Shown here piece by piece: positions 8,756 to 17,295 of a DNA stretch of 64,000 bases. The translations under genes and the position numbers were made by a program. The notes beneath the pieces were generated by a model, which worked only from the letters and a program-made list of their open reading frames with translations, did no database searches and had not been told where the DNA came from. The stretch is from assembly GCA_019112825.1 (NCBI GenBank), contig DXIP01000007.1:1-64000 (forward strand), in the 5' to 3' direction. Position 1 is the first letter of the stretch, and every line of letters starts with the position of its first letter. This DNA is from Alistipes excrementigallinarum (GTDB lineage: Bacteria > Bacteroidota > Bacteroidia > Bacteroidales > Rikenellaceae).

Positions 8756-9205
8756 ATGACCATGGACAAGATACAGGAGGAAATCATCGAGGAGTTCGCC
8801 GTATTCGACGACTGGCTCGACAAGTACGATTACCTGATTTCGCTGAGCGATTCGCTTCCGGCCATCGCTCCCGAACACCGCACCGACCAGTACCTGATTC
8901 AGGGGTGCCAGTCGCGCGTGTGGATTGACGCCCGCTACGAGGGGGGCAAGGTGTGGTTCACGGCCGACAGCGACGCCATCATCACCAAGGGCATCATCGC
9001 GCTGCTCATCCGCGTGCTCAACGGCCGCACGCCCCGCGAAATCCTCGACACGGAGCTCTACTTCATCGACGCCATCGGACTGAGCGCCAACCTCTCGCCC
9101 ACCCGCTCGAACGGACTGCTGGCGATGGTCAAGCAGATGCGGCTCTACGCGCTGGCCTTCGACGCCCGCGAACACGAACAGCACCGGGAGCCCGATGCGC
9201 GGTAG
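8756..9205 (+). CDS. sufE: SufE family cysteine desulfurase sulfur acceptor
   Basis: SufE takes persulfide sulfur from the cysteine desulfurase SufS and passes it on for Fe-S cluster assembly. The protein is 149 residues, close to the family length. Its catalytic Cys51 lies in YLIQGCQSRVW. Other family features are DKYDYLISL near the N-terminus and GLSANLSPTRSNGL near the C-terminus. ATG 8756 or ATG 8762 could be the start; they differ by two residues. The next gene encodes a DUF59 protein also linked to Fe-S assembly, so the pair forms a small Fe-S island within a mixed operon. Confidence 0.92.
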   Translation: MTMDKIQEEIIEEFAVFDDWLDKYDYLISLSDSLPAIAPEHRTDQYLIQGCQSRVWIDARYEGGKVWFTADSDAIITKGIIALLIRVLNGRTPREILDTELYFIDAIGLSANLSPTRSNGLLAMVKQMRLYALAFDAREHEQHREPDAR

Positions 9206-9235
9206 TTTTTCCCTCATCAAATTCGCACATACGTC

Positions 9236-9556
9236 ATGACACCCGAAGAGATTCTCAAGGTTGAAAAGGAAATCGTCCTTACGCTCAAGAACATATACGA
9301 CCCCGAAATCCCGGTGAACATCTACGACCTGGGGCTGGTCTACGAAATCGACTACACGCCCGACGGCGTGGCCAACATCCGCATGACGCTCACGGCGCCC
9401 AACTGCCCGATGGCCGACATGCTCGTCGAGGATGTCAACATCCAGGTGGGCAAGGTGCCGGGGGTGAAGTCGGTGAACGTGATTCTGACGTTCGACCCCG
9501 TCTGGGACAAGAGCATGATGTCCGAGGAGGCGCTGCTCGAACTCAACATGCTCTGA
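9236..9556 (+). CDS. DUF59/MIP18 family Fe-S assembly protein (SufT-like)
   Basis: A 106-residue protein made of a single DUF59 domain. It shows the typical opening KNIYDPEIPVNIYDLGLVYE and a conserved Cys in TAPNCPMADML, followed by VPGVKSVNVILTFDPVWD. Proteins of this family (SufT, PaaD-like, MIP18) help mature or load Fe-S clusters. The position directly after sufE and three bases before the next gene supports this role. No suf structural genes (sufBCDS) are in the window. Confidence 0.88.
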   Translation: MTPEEILKVEKEIVLTLKNIYDPEIPVNIYDLGLVYEIDYTPDGVANIRMTLTAPNCPMADMLVEDVNIQVGKVPGVKSVNVILTFDPVWDKSMMSEEALLELNML

Positions 9557-9559
9557 GCC

Positions 9560-10522
9560 ATGGCACGCACCGAGCGTGAAGAGCGTATGCTCAACCGGCT
9601 GCAGGCCGGGGCCCGCAACCTGAGCTGCGGAGTACATCTGGAGGCCCTCTCGCCGCTGCAGCGCAACGAACTCTACACGACGCTGCTCTTCGACCGTCTG
9701 CAGCGCAAGATGCGCACCGTGACGGAGCTGTGGGAGGAGGCGACCCGCAACTGGAATCAGACCTTCTACCTGATGTACTTCCGCACGCTGGGCGACCGGA
9801 CCAACCAGGCCGTCTACCTCGAACTCGCCCGCCGGGTCCCCTACCGCATCGTGCTGCGCGAGCGGCTGGCGCCCCACGCCGTCGAGGCGATGCTGCTGGG
9901 CTGCTCGGGGCTGCTCGACCTCTACCGCGACGACAGCTATACGCTCGACCTGCGCCGCTCGTTCGAATATCTGGCGGCCAAATACTCGCTTGAACGGCTC
10001 GACGCCCAGGCATGGGAGCTGGCCGGCATCCGTCCGGCGAACCACCCCGTGCTGCGGCTGGCCCAGGCGGCCGAGTTCTTCACGCAGGACGAATTCATCA
10101 TGCAGCGCGCCATGGAGTGCTGCAACGAAAACGACGTGCGGCGGCTCTTCCGCGTCGAGGCGTCGGAATACTGGCGCACACACTACATCCCCGGCGCCGC
10201 CAGCCTCGATACGCCCAAGCGGCTGGGCAACTTCAAGGCCAACATCATCGGCATCAATCTGGTCGCCGTGCTGCAATACGCCTACGGCAGCTACACGGGA
10301 CACGAGGCGCTGCGCGACCGCTCGCTCACGCTGCTCGAACGGCTCGAGGCGGAGGACAACCGCTACATCCGCGCCTGGCTCAACAGCTGCGCGCCGGCAC
10401 CCGCCAACGCCTTCGAGACGCAGGCGCTGCTGCAGCTGGCCACCGAATACTGCGCCGAACGCCGCTGCACAGAGTGTCCGCTGGGCCGCCGGCTGCTGCA
10501 ACGCGCTGCCGAAACACACTGA
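9560..10522 (+). CDS. DUF2851 family protein
   Basis: A 320-residue cytoplasmic protein that I recognise as DUF2851, a family of unknown function common in Bacteroidota. Visible features are an N-terminal LLFDRLQRKMRTV segment, NWNQTFYLMYFRTLGD, and a C-terminal cysteine cluster (CAERRCTECPLG) that could bind metal or an Fe-S cluster. The start ATG is three bases after the stop of the DUF59 gene, so the two are almost certainly co-transcribed. A role connected to Fe-S biogenesis is only an inference from this position. Confidence 0.78.
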   Translation: MARTEREERMLNRLQAGARNLSCGVHLEALSPLQRNELYTTLLFDRLQRKMRTVTELWEEATRNWNQTFYLMYFRTLGDRTNQAVYLELARRVPYRIVLRERLAPHAVEAMLLGCSGLLDLYRDDSYTLDLRRSFEYLAAKYSLERLDAQAWELAGIRPANHPVLRLAQAAEFFTQDEFIMQRAMECCNENDVRRLFRVEASEYWRTHYIPGAASLDTPKRLGNFKANIIGINLVAVLQYAYGSYTGHEALRDRSLTLLERLEAEDNRYIRAWLNSCAPAPANAFETQALLQLATEYCAERRCTECPLGRRLLQRAAETH

Positions 10523-10535
10523 TACACACCCCCGC

Positions 10536-11363
10536 ATGAAACGTCTGCCCGGCTGCCTGCTCCTTCTGCTGCTTGCCCTCTGCGTCGCGACCGCCCGGGC
10601 ACAGCGGCAACCGGCGCTGGGTATCGCCTTCTACGACCTCGACGGACTCTACGACACCATCCCCGCACTCTTCTACGACGACTCGGACCATACGCCCCGG
10701 GGCCGGCTGGCCTGGGACTCGGAGCGCTACCGCCGCAAGATAGCCCATACGGCCGCCGTCATCGACTCGATGGGGCTGCCCCTCGTGGCGCTCTACGGCG
10801 TGGAGAACGAGGCGGTCGTGCGCGACCTTTCGGCCGCCTGCCGGGGCGACTACAGCTATCTGCACAGCACGATGAACGCCTTCGACGGTCTGGACTTCGC
10901 GCTGCTCTACTACGGTGACCTCTTCCGTCCGCTCGATGTGGAGCAGGGGCGCGACTACCTCTGCATCGAGGGCGTCCTGCGCAGCGACACCCTCGCCCTG
11001 GTGCTGAGCTGCGACTACCGGATGGCCCGCTGGGCGGTACGGGAACTGCGGGGTGACCGGCCGGGGCTGCGGCTGCTCGTGGCCGGACGGACACCCCACC
11101 GCGACGCCGCACGGCTGGGTCTCGGCGACCTGCTGCGCCGCGCCGAACGCGCCGGACGCGGCAACGTACGCTACCCCAACGGCAGCTGGCACATGCGCGA
11201 CCGCATCCTCGCCGACACGGCGTTCGAGGTCTGCGGCGCGGACGTCTACGCCCGTCCCTTCCTCTTCGACGAGCGGGGCATCGGGCCGCTTCCCACCTAC
11301 CGGCGGGAGAAGTACCTCGGAGGTTTCGGTTTTTCCCTGCCAATTTTCATTTATATCCGCTGA
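10536..11363 (+). CDS. Secreted endonuclease/exonuclease/phosphatase-like protein, probably inactive
   Basis: A 275-residue protein with a signal peptide (MKRLPGCLLLLLLALCVATA). It follows the order of the secreted EEP-family proteins of Bacteroidota, but the catalytic blocks are altered. The usual YNVENLFDT is YDLDGLYDT; the usual Glu of the LQEVEN block is Gly in ALYGVEN; the final SDHLP is GFSLP, losing the Asp-His pair. Spacing landmarks remain (YSYLHST, DFALLYYGD, GNVRYPNGSW, PTYRREKYLGG). The family fold is therefore likely but hydrolysis is doubtful. It starts 13 bases after the DUF2851 gene and ends the operon. Confidence 0.6.
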   Translation: MKRLPGCLLLLLLALCVATARAQRQPALGIAFYDLDGLYDTIPALFYDDSDHTPRGRLAWDSERYRRKIAHTAAVIDSMGLPLVALYGVENEAVVRDLSAACRGDYSYLHSTMNAFDGLDFALLYYGDLFRPLDVEQGRDYLCIEGVLRSDTLALVLSCDYRMARWAVRELRGDRPGLRLLVAGRTPHRDAARLGLGDLLRRAERAGRGNVRYPNGSWHMRDRILADTAFEVCGADVYARPFLFDERGIGPLPTYRREKYLGGFGFSLPIFIYIR

Positions 11364-11367
11364 GCAG

Positions 11368-11398
11368 TTGGAGAAATCGAAATAATTCACTATATTCG
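11368..11398 (+). promoter_or_regulatory. Promoter of ppdK
   Basis: TTG at 11368-11370, a 20-base spacer and TATATTCG at 11391-11398. It leaves a leader of about 150 bases before the ppdK ATG at 11555; the leader is AT-rich and I see no clear hairpin in it. Confidence 0.55.
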
Positions 11399-11554
11399 CA
11401 CTTCCGAAGCGAAAGTTGGAGAGAGAATTGCGGCGTGTGATACATGACCGCAATTTTTCGGCTATGGGTATTCCCCGAAACGAAAATTTTTATTAACTTT
11501 ACGAGAAGGAACAAAATTTCAAAACTAATCATATTTCAAAACAACACTACTACT

Positions 11555-14284
11555 ATGGCAGACGTTAAACGTGTCTATACCTTCGGCAACAAGGAGGCCG
11601 AAGGAAACGGCAAAATGCGCGAACTGCTCGGCGGCAAGGGTGCCAACCTCGCCGAGATGAACCTCATTGGCATTCCCGTTCCTCCCGGATTCACCATCAC
11701 CACGGAGGTCTGCACCGAATACTACGCCCACGGCAAGCAGGCGGTCATCGACCTGCTGCGTCCCGACGTGGAGAAGGCCATCCAGAACATCGAGCGGCTG
11801 ACCGACCGCAAGTTCGGCGACAAGGACAAACCGCTGCTCGTATCGGTACGCTCGGGCGCACGCGCCTCGATGCCCGGCATGATGGACACGATTCTCAACC
11901 TCGGTATGAACGACCAGGCCGTCGAGGCCGTCTCGAAGCTCTCGGGCAACCCCCGCTTCGCATGGGACTCCTACCGCCGCTTCGTCCAGATGTACGGCGA
12001 CGTGGTGCTGGGCATGAAGCCCGCATCGAAGGAGGACCACGACCCCTTCGAGGAGATTATCGACGCCAAGAAGAAGCAGCGCGGCGTGAAGAACGACACC
12101 GAGCTGACGACCGACGACCTGAAGGAGCTGGTCAAGGAGTTCAAGGCCGCCGTCAAGAAGCAGACCGGCGAGCACTTCCCGACCAATCCGTGGGACCAGC
12201 TCTGGGGAGCCATCTGCGCCGTCTTCGGCTCGTGGATGAACGAGCGCGCCATCCTCTACCGCAAGCTCAACAACATCCCCGCCGAGTGGGGTACGGCCGT
12301 ATCGGTACAGGCCATGGTATTCGGCAACATGGGCAACAACTCGGCTACGGGCGTGGCCTTCTCGCGCGACGCCGCAACGGGTGAGAACATCTTCAACGGC
12401 GAGTACCTCATCAACGCCCAGGGCGAGGATGTGGTGGCCGGCATCCGCACCCCGCAGCAGATTACCATCGAGGGTTCGAAGCGCTGGGCCAAGGCTCAGA
12501 ACATCTCCGAGGAGGAGCGCAAGAGCAAGTATCCTTCGCTCGAGGAGGTGATGCCCGACGTATACAAGGAGCTCAACGAAATCCAGCACCACCTGGAGCA
12601 GTACTTCACCGACATGCAGGACATCGAGTTCACGATTCAGGACGGCAAGCTCTGGATGCTGCAGTGCCGCAACGGCAAGCGCACGGGTGCCGCCATGGTG
12701 AAGATTGCCATGGACATGCTGCGCGAGGGGCTCATCGACGAGAAGACCGCCGTGCTGCGCTGCGAGCCCGCAAAGCTCGACGAGCTGCTCCACCCGGTAT
12801 TCGACAAGACGGCCATCGCTTCGGCGCAGGTCATCACCAAGGGTCTGCCCGCATCGCCCGGCGCCGCCACGGGTCCCGTGGTCTTCTTCGCCGAGGATGC
12901 CGAGAAGATTTTCGCCAAGACGGGCCAGAAGGCCGTGCTCGTACGCATCGAGACCTCGCCCGAGGACCTCAAGGGCATGCTCGACGCCGCAGGTATCCTG
13001 ACGGCACGCGGCGGCATGACCTCGCACGCCGCCGTCGTTGCCCGCGGTATGGGCAAGTGCTGCGTGTCGGGTGCCGGCGAGCTGCAGATTGACTACAAGG
13101 CCCGCACCATCCAGGTCAACGGCTTCACCGTCAAGGAGGGCGACTGGATTTCGCTCAACGGCTCGACGGGCGAGGTATACCTGGGACAGGTTGCCACGAA
13201 GGCCGCCGACCTGAGCGGCGACTTCGGCAAACTGATGGAGCTGGCTTCGAAATACGCCGTGCTGAAGGTGCGCGCCAACGCCGACACGCCGAAGGATGCC
13301 GCCCAGGCATTCGAGTTCGGCGCCGAGGGCATCGGCCTCTGCCGCACGGAGCACATGTTCTTCGAGGGCGACCGCATCAAGGCCATCCGCGAGATGATTC
13401 TGGCCGACGACGAGGCCGGCCGCCGCGTGGCGCTCTCCAAGCTGCTGCCCATGCAGCGCGGTGACTTCGAGGGGCTGTTCAAGGTCATGAAGGGATATCC
13501 CGTGACGGTCCGCCTGCTCGACCCCCCTCTGCACGAGTTCGTGCCCCACGATGAGAAGGGCCAGCGCGAGATGGCCGAGGAGATGGGCGTATCGCTCAAG
13601 AAGATTGTCGACAAGGTGGAGTCGCTGGCCGAGTTCAACCCGATGCTGGGACACCGCGGCTGCCGTCTGGGCAACACCTATCCCGAAATCACCGAGATGC
13701 AGACCCGTGCCATCATCGAGGCTGCGATGAACGTCCGCGCGATGGGTATTCCGGTACACGTCGAGATTATGGTTCCGCTGGTGGGCAACCACAAGGAGCT
13801 CCGCTACCAGAAGAACATCATCGACAAGACGGCCGAGCAGGTATTCTCGGAGCGCAACGACCGCATCGAGTACATGGTCGGTACGATGATTGAGGTGCCG
13901 CGCGCCGCCGTGACGGCCAACCAGATTGCCGAGGTTGCCGAGTTCTTCTCGTTCGGTACGAACGACCTGACGCAGATGACGCTCGGATTCTCGCGCGACG
14001 ATATCGGCAAGTTCCTGCCCATCTACCTCGAGAAGGGCATCCTGAAGAACGACCCGTTCCAGATTCTGGACCGCAACGGCGTGGGCCAGCTCATCCGCGA
14101 GGCCGTCTTCAAGGGCCGCGGCACGCGTCCGAACCTCAAGTGCGGTATCTGCGGCGAGCATGGCGGCGAGCCCTCGTCGGTGGAGTTCTGCCACTATGCC
14201 GGTCTGAACTACGTCAGCTGCTCGCCCTTCCGCGTGCCCATCGCACGTCTGGCCGCAGCCCACGCAGCGCTCAACGGAAAGTAA
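11555..14284 (+). CDS. ppdK: Pyruvate, phosphate dikinase
   Basis: PPDK interconverts pyruvate, ATP and phosphate with PEP, AMP and pyrophosphate. In anaerobes it serves glycolysis or gluconeogenesis. The 909-residue protein has the full family length: ATP-grasp N-terminus (LLGGKGANLAEMN, SVRSGARASMPGMMDT), phospho-histidine domain (GGMTSHAAVVARGMG, with the swivelling His) and a C-terminal TIM barrel for pyruvate/PEP (GTNDLTQMTLGFSRDD, CGICGEHGGEP). I chose ATG 11555 because MADVKRVYTFG fits the family; a longer reading from 11444 would run through the leader. It has its own promoter and a strong terminator. Confidence 0.97.
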   Translation: MADVKRVYTFGNKEAEGNGKMRELLGGKGANLAEMNLIGIPVPPGFTITTEVCTEYYAHGKQAVIDLLRPDVEKAIQNIERLTDRKFGDKDKPLLVSVRSGARASMPGMMDTILNLGMNDQAVEAVSKLSGNPRFAWDSYRRFVQMYGDVVLGMKPASKEDHDPFEEIIDAKKKQRGVKNDTELTTDDLKELVKEFKAAVKKQTGEHFPTNPWDQLWGAICAVFGSWMNERAILYRKLNNIPAEWGTAVSVQAMVFGNMGNNSATGVAFSRDAATGENIFNGEYLINAQGEDVVAGIRTPQQITIEGSKRWAKAQNISEEERKSKYPSLEEVMPDVYKELNEIQHHLEQYFTDMQDIEFTIQDGKLWMLQCRNGKRTGAAMVKIAMDMLREGLIDEKTAVLRCEPAKLDELLHPVFDKTAIASAQVITKGLPASPGAATGPVVFFAEDAEKIFAKTGQKAVLVRIETSPEDLKGMLDAAGILTARGGMTSHAAVVARGMGKCCVSGAGELQIDYKARTIQVNGFTVKEGDWISLNGSTGEVYLGQVATKAADLSGDFGKLMELASKYAVLKVRANADTPKDAAQAFEFGAEGIGLCRTEHMFFEGDRIKAIREMILADDEAGRRVALSKLLPMQRGDFEGLFKVMKGYPVTVRLLDPPLHEFVPHDEKGQREMAEEMGVSLKKIVDKVESLAEFNPMLGHRGCRLGNTYPEITEMQTRAIIEAAMNVRAMGIPVHVEIMVPLVGNHKELRYQKNIIDKTAEQVFSERNDRIEYMVGTMIEVPRAAVTANQIAEVAEFFSFGTNDLTQMTLGFSRDDIGKFLPIYLEKGILKNDPFQILDRNGVGQLIREAVFKGRGTRPNLKCGICGEHGGEPSSVEFCHYAGLNYVSCSPFRVPIARLAAAHAALNGK

Positions 14285-14334
14285 CATCCGCGCCGAGGGG
14301 GGCAACGCGAATGCCTCCGCCCGGCCGACAACCG

Positions 14335-14370
14335 AAAAGCCCCTGCATCCTTCGATGCGGGGGCTTTTTT
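14335..14370 (+). terminator. Terminator of ppdK
   Basis: Inverted repeat 14335-14349 with 14354-14368, followed by six T; it starts 51 bases after the ppdK stop. Confidence 0.9.
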
Positions 14371-14613
14371 GCATGCGCTCCTCCCCGCGACCGCGGATGA
14401 GGCCGCAGATGGGGCCGCGGCGGGTAACGTGCACTCCGACAGGGGAGACGGGAAAACCGACAGCCGTCACCGGGCCCCGTCTGCAAGGAAGAGGCCGCCG
14501 CGTTTCCCGTTCGGCACGCTTCGTGCGGGGATACACCCGGGCGAGGTACAGCTCCGGGGCCGATGGAGCGAATCACCGGTTGGTCGGGAAAAAAGAGCTG
14601 TTCGTTGAAATTT

Positions 14614-14645
14614 TTTGGCCCGAGGAGAGAATATCGCTATATTTG
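14614..14645 (+). promoter_or_regulatory. Promoter of the small outer-membrane protein gene
   Basis: TTTG at 14614-14617, a 20-base spacer and TATATTTG at 14638-14645, 34 bases before the start codon. The stretch 14371-14613 holds nothing else I can identify. Confidence 0.75.
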
Positions 14646-14679
14646 AACTGGCAAGCAATACAAAAAAAGCATCACAACC

Positions 14680-15141
14680 ATGAAAAAAATCATTCTTGCT
14701 ATCGCCATCGTGCTGTGCTCGACCTCGATAGCGTCGGCACAGGATGCCGGGAAGTGGGCCATTGTCCCCAAAATGAGCATCTACACGAACGTCGGCGACG
14801 CCGTAGTCGGTCTGGGCGCATCGGGCCGCTACAGCATTACGGACAACTGGCGCATCGAGCCCGCCATTGCGGCGCTGCTCCACCGCGACTGTTCGATTGA
14901 CGTCAGCTGCGACGCACAATACCTTTTCCACATCGGCGACGCCTGGGCCATCTACCCCTCGGTCGGCCTCACGACCAACGACATCGGCAAGTGGGCCGTC
15001 GGTCTGAATGTGGGAGGCGGCTTCGACTTCCGCGTCGCCAACAACTGGGACATCACGGCCGGGCTCAAATGGCAGCCCATGTTCGACGACCGACGTACCA
15101 ATCCGGTTGTCATCATGGTAGGCGGCGCCTACCGATTCTGA
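14680..15141 (+). CDS. Small outer-membrane beta-barrel protein
   Basis: A 153-residue protein with a signal peptide (cleavage after ASA, before QDAGKW). The mature part is a series of alternating amphipathic strands (GLGASGRYSI, WRIEPAIAALL, GKWAVGLNVGGGFDF, WDITAGLKWQ) and ends in VGGAYRF, with the terminal Phe expected for BAM-inserted barrels. About 130 mature residues are enough for an eight-stranded barrel of the OmpX/OmpW size class. Its function is unknown. It forms a single-gene unit with a good promoter and a strong hairpin after it. Confidence 0.75.
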   Translation: MKKIILAIAIVLCSTSIASAQDAGKWAIVPKMSIYTNVGDAVVGLGASGRYSITDNWRIEPAIAALLHRDCSIDVSCDAQYLFHIGDAWAIYPSVGLTTNDIGKWAVGLNVGGGFDFRVANNWDITAGLKWQPMFDDRRTNPVVIMVGGAYRF

Positions 15142-15167
15142 GAAACCGGGACCCGGTCTCCGGATAC

Positions 15168-15204
15168 AAAAAAGGCTCTTCTGCTGTGCAGAAGAGCCTC
15201 TATT
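15168..15204. terminator. Bidirectional terminator
   Basis: A perfect 12-bp stem (15173-15184 with 15188-15199) flanked by an A run on the left and T-rich sequence on the right. It can serve the plus-strand outer-membrane protein gene and possibly the minus-strand unit ending at 15502. Confidence 0.8.
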
Positions 15205-15362
15205 TTGGTCTGTCCGGTTCCGGACGATGAGATGAGCCTTGCAAAGGTCCGATGCGCCGGAAGAGGCGGAATTACGGCCGACGGGCAAGAGCACATTCCG
15301 TCTTGCTTGCTCCCTGAGCCGAATGGCTATCCCGGGTCGCACCGAAGACCGGCACCGCTCCT

Positions 15363-15478
15363 CCCCCGGTTCTACCCGGGTTCTGGTTCGCCCGATTCTG
15401 TTCGCCCCGGCCCCGGTTCCGCCCGGTCTCGTTTCGCCCGACCCTGGTTCTACCCAGTCCCGTTTCGCCCCGGCTCCG
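15363..15478. repeat. Degenerate tandem repeat, 14-17 bp units
   Basis: About eight imperfect copies of a pyrimidine-rich unit built as CCCG plus a variable core ending in GTTCG or GTTTCG. It fills much of the otherwise empty gap 15205-15501. Confidence 0.55.
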
Positions 15479-15501
15479 CACTGCTCCGCGCCCCGTATAC
15501 C

Positions 15502-16035
15502 CTACTGAGCCTCGTTGCAGCGAATCATCTCGAAGATGCGGAAGCCGACCGGTGCGTAGCTCCGCCATGCGCGGCGCTTGACCCCGTACCTCAGGGCACG
15601 ACCGCCCGAGTAGAGCGTCACGTCGGCCTCGGCTTCGGGGTCGAAGAAGCGGTAGAAGGGGGCCACATCCGTCGAGAGCGAGTAGCGATGGACCCACATG
15701 CGCCGCTCCGGCTCGATATAGAGCCGCTCAACCCGACCCGCAATCCGCGTCGTGCCCGAGCGGAAGCAGACCGAATCGGCCGGCAGGGGCTCGGCCATGC
15801 GGTAGGTGAAGTTGAGCGTCGCCCGGCCGTCGCGCCCCGTCTTGTAGGTGATGTCGAAGGTCAAATCGCCCGACCCCTCCCGCTCGAAGAGCGTCACGGG
15901 GAAGGTGTGGTAGATGGTGCCGTCCGCCTCGTGGCGCGCCACATAGCGGTCACGAATCTCCTGCGCCCGCAGCTGCTGCACCGAGCAGACTGCCGTCAGC
16001 AGCAGGACTGCCGTCAGCAGCGTACGCCTAATCAC
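15502..16035 (-). CDS. Secreted hypothetical protein
   Basis: A 177-residue protein of no family I recognise. I take GTG 16035 as the start, which gives a good signal peptide (RRTLLTAVLLLTAVCSVQQLRAQ) and overlaps the end of the TRL gene by eight bases; the longer reading to 16149 would only translate the neighbour out of frame. The mature part is rich in beta-strand patterns (IYHTFPVTLFEREG, LTFDITYKT) and has an RYSLSTDVAPFYRFFD segment; it may be a small periplasmic protein. It is last in the glyS-ruvX-def unit, so its expression probably follows these housekeeping genes. Confidence 0.55.
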   Translation of the reverse strand: MIRRTLLTAVLLLTAVCSVQQLRAQEIRDRYVARHEADGTIYHTFPVTLFEREGSGDLTFDITYKTGRDGRATLNFTYRMAEPLPADSVCFRSGTTRIAGRVERLYIEPERRMWVHRYSLSTDVAPFYRFFDPEAEADVTLYSGGRALRYGVKRRAWRSYAPVGFRIFEMIRCNEAQ

Positions 16036-16330
16036 CGTAGACAATGACCGTGTAAATCGTATAGACGCCCACGTAGGACTTCGCCTGGTAGTCGACGTGG
16101 TGGATGCGCGTGATGCCGGCATCGCGCGCCGCCGTCTGGATGCTGGCATCGCCCAGCGCCACCAGACCCACGTATCCCTTCACCTCGGCCGTGCCGACCT
16201 TGCTCGAACCGGCATTGCCCGTAACGGCCAGACCGTCCTTCACATCGGTATAGATGCCGCCTACGACCGGCGACTTGACGCACCCGGCGCATGCCAGCGC
16301 CACGAATGCTGCAGCCAGAAACTTCTTCAT
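16028..16330 (-). CDS. TRL-like lipoprotein
   Basis: A 100-residue lipoprotein with lipobox ACAGC (Cys17 from the ATG at 16330; a GTG one codon upstream is possible). The pattern GGIYTDVKDGLAVTGN, then SSKVGTAEVKGYVGLVALGDASIQTAA, AAGI-type and VDYQAKSYVGVYTIYTVIVYG fits the TRL (tRNA-associated locus) family: small secreted proteins that resemble Gly/Ser-containing BON-like folds. Function is unknown. It starts only three bases after the def stop codon. Confidence 0.7.
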   Translation of the reverse strand: MKKFLAAAFVALACAGCVKSPVVGGIYTDVKDGLAVTGNAGSSKVGTAEVKGYVGLVALGDASIQTAARDAGITRIHHVDYQAKSYVGVYTIYTVIVYGD

Positions 16331-16333
16331 CAC

Positions 16334-16879
16334 TTACTTGGTTTTATAGGCGCAACGGTACTTGCCCTTGGCCAGATTCAACAGTTTTCCCTTGAGCAGC
16401 TGACGGCGCAGCGGCGAGACGCGGTCGGTGAAGACCGTTCCCTCGATGTGGTCGTACTCGTGCTGGATGACCCACGCCTTGAGCCCCGTGAACTCCTCGT
16501 CGTGCTCGACGAAGTCGGTATCGAGGTAGCGCATGCGAATCGAGAGCGAACGCGTCACGTCGGCGTAGAGCCCCGGGAAGGAGAGGCAGCCCTCGTTGTA
16601 GCTCTTCTTCTCGTCGGAGTATTCGTAGATTTCGGCATTGACGAAGGCCCGCCTGTAGTCGGCGCACGAGGGGTCCTCCTCGGCCCACGGCGTGCAGTCG
16701 ACGATGAAGAAGCGGATGTCCTTGCCGATTTGCGGAGCGGCAAGGCCCACGCCGCCGGCCTCCTCGAGCGTGAGGAACATGTCCTTCTCGAGCTGCTTCA
16801 CGTCGAGCGTTCCGGGCTCGAGCGGGGTGCAGTGCTTGCGCAGCACCTCGTCGCCATAGATAACAATCGGATAAATCAT
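16334..16879 (-). CDS. def: Peptide deformylase
   Basis: Removes the formyl group from the N-terminal methionine of new proteins; a cytoplasmic metalloenzyme (usually Fe2+). All three family boxes are intact in the 181-residue protein: GVGLAAPQIG, EGCLSFPG (metal-binding Cys) and QHEYDHIEG (two metal-binding His and the catalytic Glu). ATG 16879 is the start because MIYPIVIYGDEVLRK is the usual N-terminus and the codon overlaps the ruvX stop as ATGA. A longer reading to 17086 would overlap ruvX out of frame. Confidence 0.96.
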   Translation of the reverse strand: MIYPIVIYGDEVLRKHCTPLEPGTLDVKQLEKDMFLTLEEAGGVGLAAPQIGKDIRFFIVDCTPWAEEDPSCADYRRAFVNAEIYEYSDEKKSYNEGCLSFPGLYADVTRSLSIRMRYLDTDFVEHDEEFTGLKAWVIQHEYDHIEGTVFTDRVSPLRRQLLKGKLLNLAKGKYRCAYKTK

Positions 16880-17289
16880 CGGTTGAATTCCATATAACTT
16901 TGCAAAATAATCGTGGCGGAGATTTTGTCCACCAGCGCCTTGTTGCGGCGCGCCATGCGGCCGATGCCGCTTTCGAGCATCGTGCGGTGCGCCATCACCG
17001 AGGTGAAGCGCTCGTCGTGGAAGCAGACCTCCTTGTCGGGATAGGCCCGGCGCAGACGGGCCGCCAGCGGCTCGACGTAGCGCCACGTCTCCGACGGCGT
17101 GCCGTCCATCTGCAGCGGCTTGCCCAGGACGATGGTCGAGACATCCTCACGCGCGAAGTAGTCGGCCAGCCACCGTTCGAGCTCCTTCGTCTCGACGGTC
17201 ACCAGCCCCCCGGCGATGATGCGCAGCGGGTCGCTCACGGCAATTCCCGTGCGCCGCGTCCCGTAGTCTATGGCCATGATGCGTCCCAT
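16876..17289 (-). CDS. ruvX: RuvX/YqgF family RNase H-fold protein
   Basis: A 137-residue protein of the YqgF family (putative Holliday junction resolvase, also linked to pre-16S rRNA processing). The RNase H-fold acidic residues are visible: Asp8 in MAIDYGTRRTG, Glu in the FHDERFTSV block (with DER), and Asp in LVDKISATIILQ. VLGKPLQMDGTPSE is also typical. It is four-base overlapped with def and six bases after a tiny membrane protein gene. Confidence 0.92.
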   Translation of the reverse strand: MGRIMAIDYGTRRTGIAVSDPLRIIAGGLVTVETKELERWLADYFAREDVSTIVLGKPLQMDGTPSETWRYVEPLAARLRRAYPDKEVCFHDERFTSVMAHRTMLESGIGRMARRNKALVDKISATIILQSYMEFNR

Positions 17290-17295
17290 GCCTGC

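Noticed and set aside
11525..14536. A 1003-codon open frame on the minus strand opposite ppdK
   Set aside because: It is the antisense shadow of a strongly conserved gene in GC-rich DNA; its product is low in family signals and rich in Leu/Val/Gly/His from the reversed codons.
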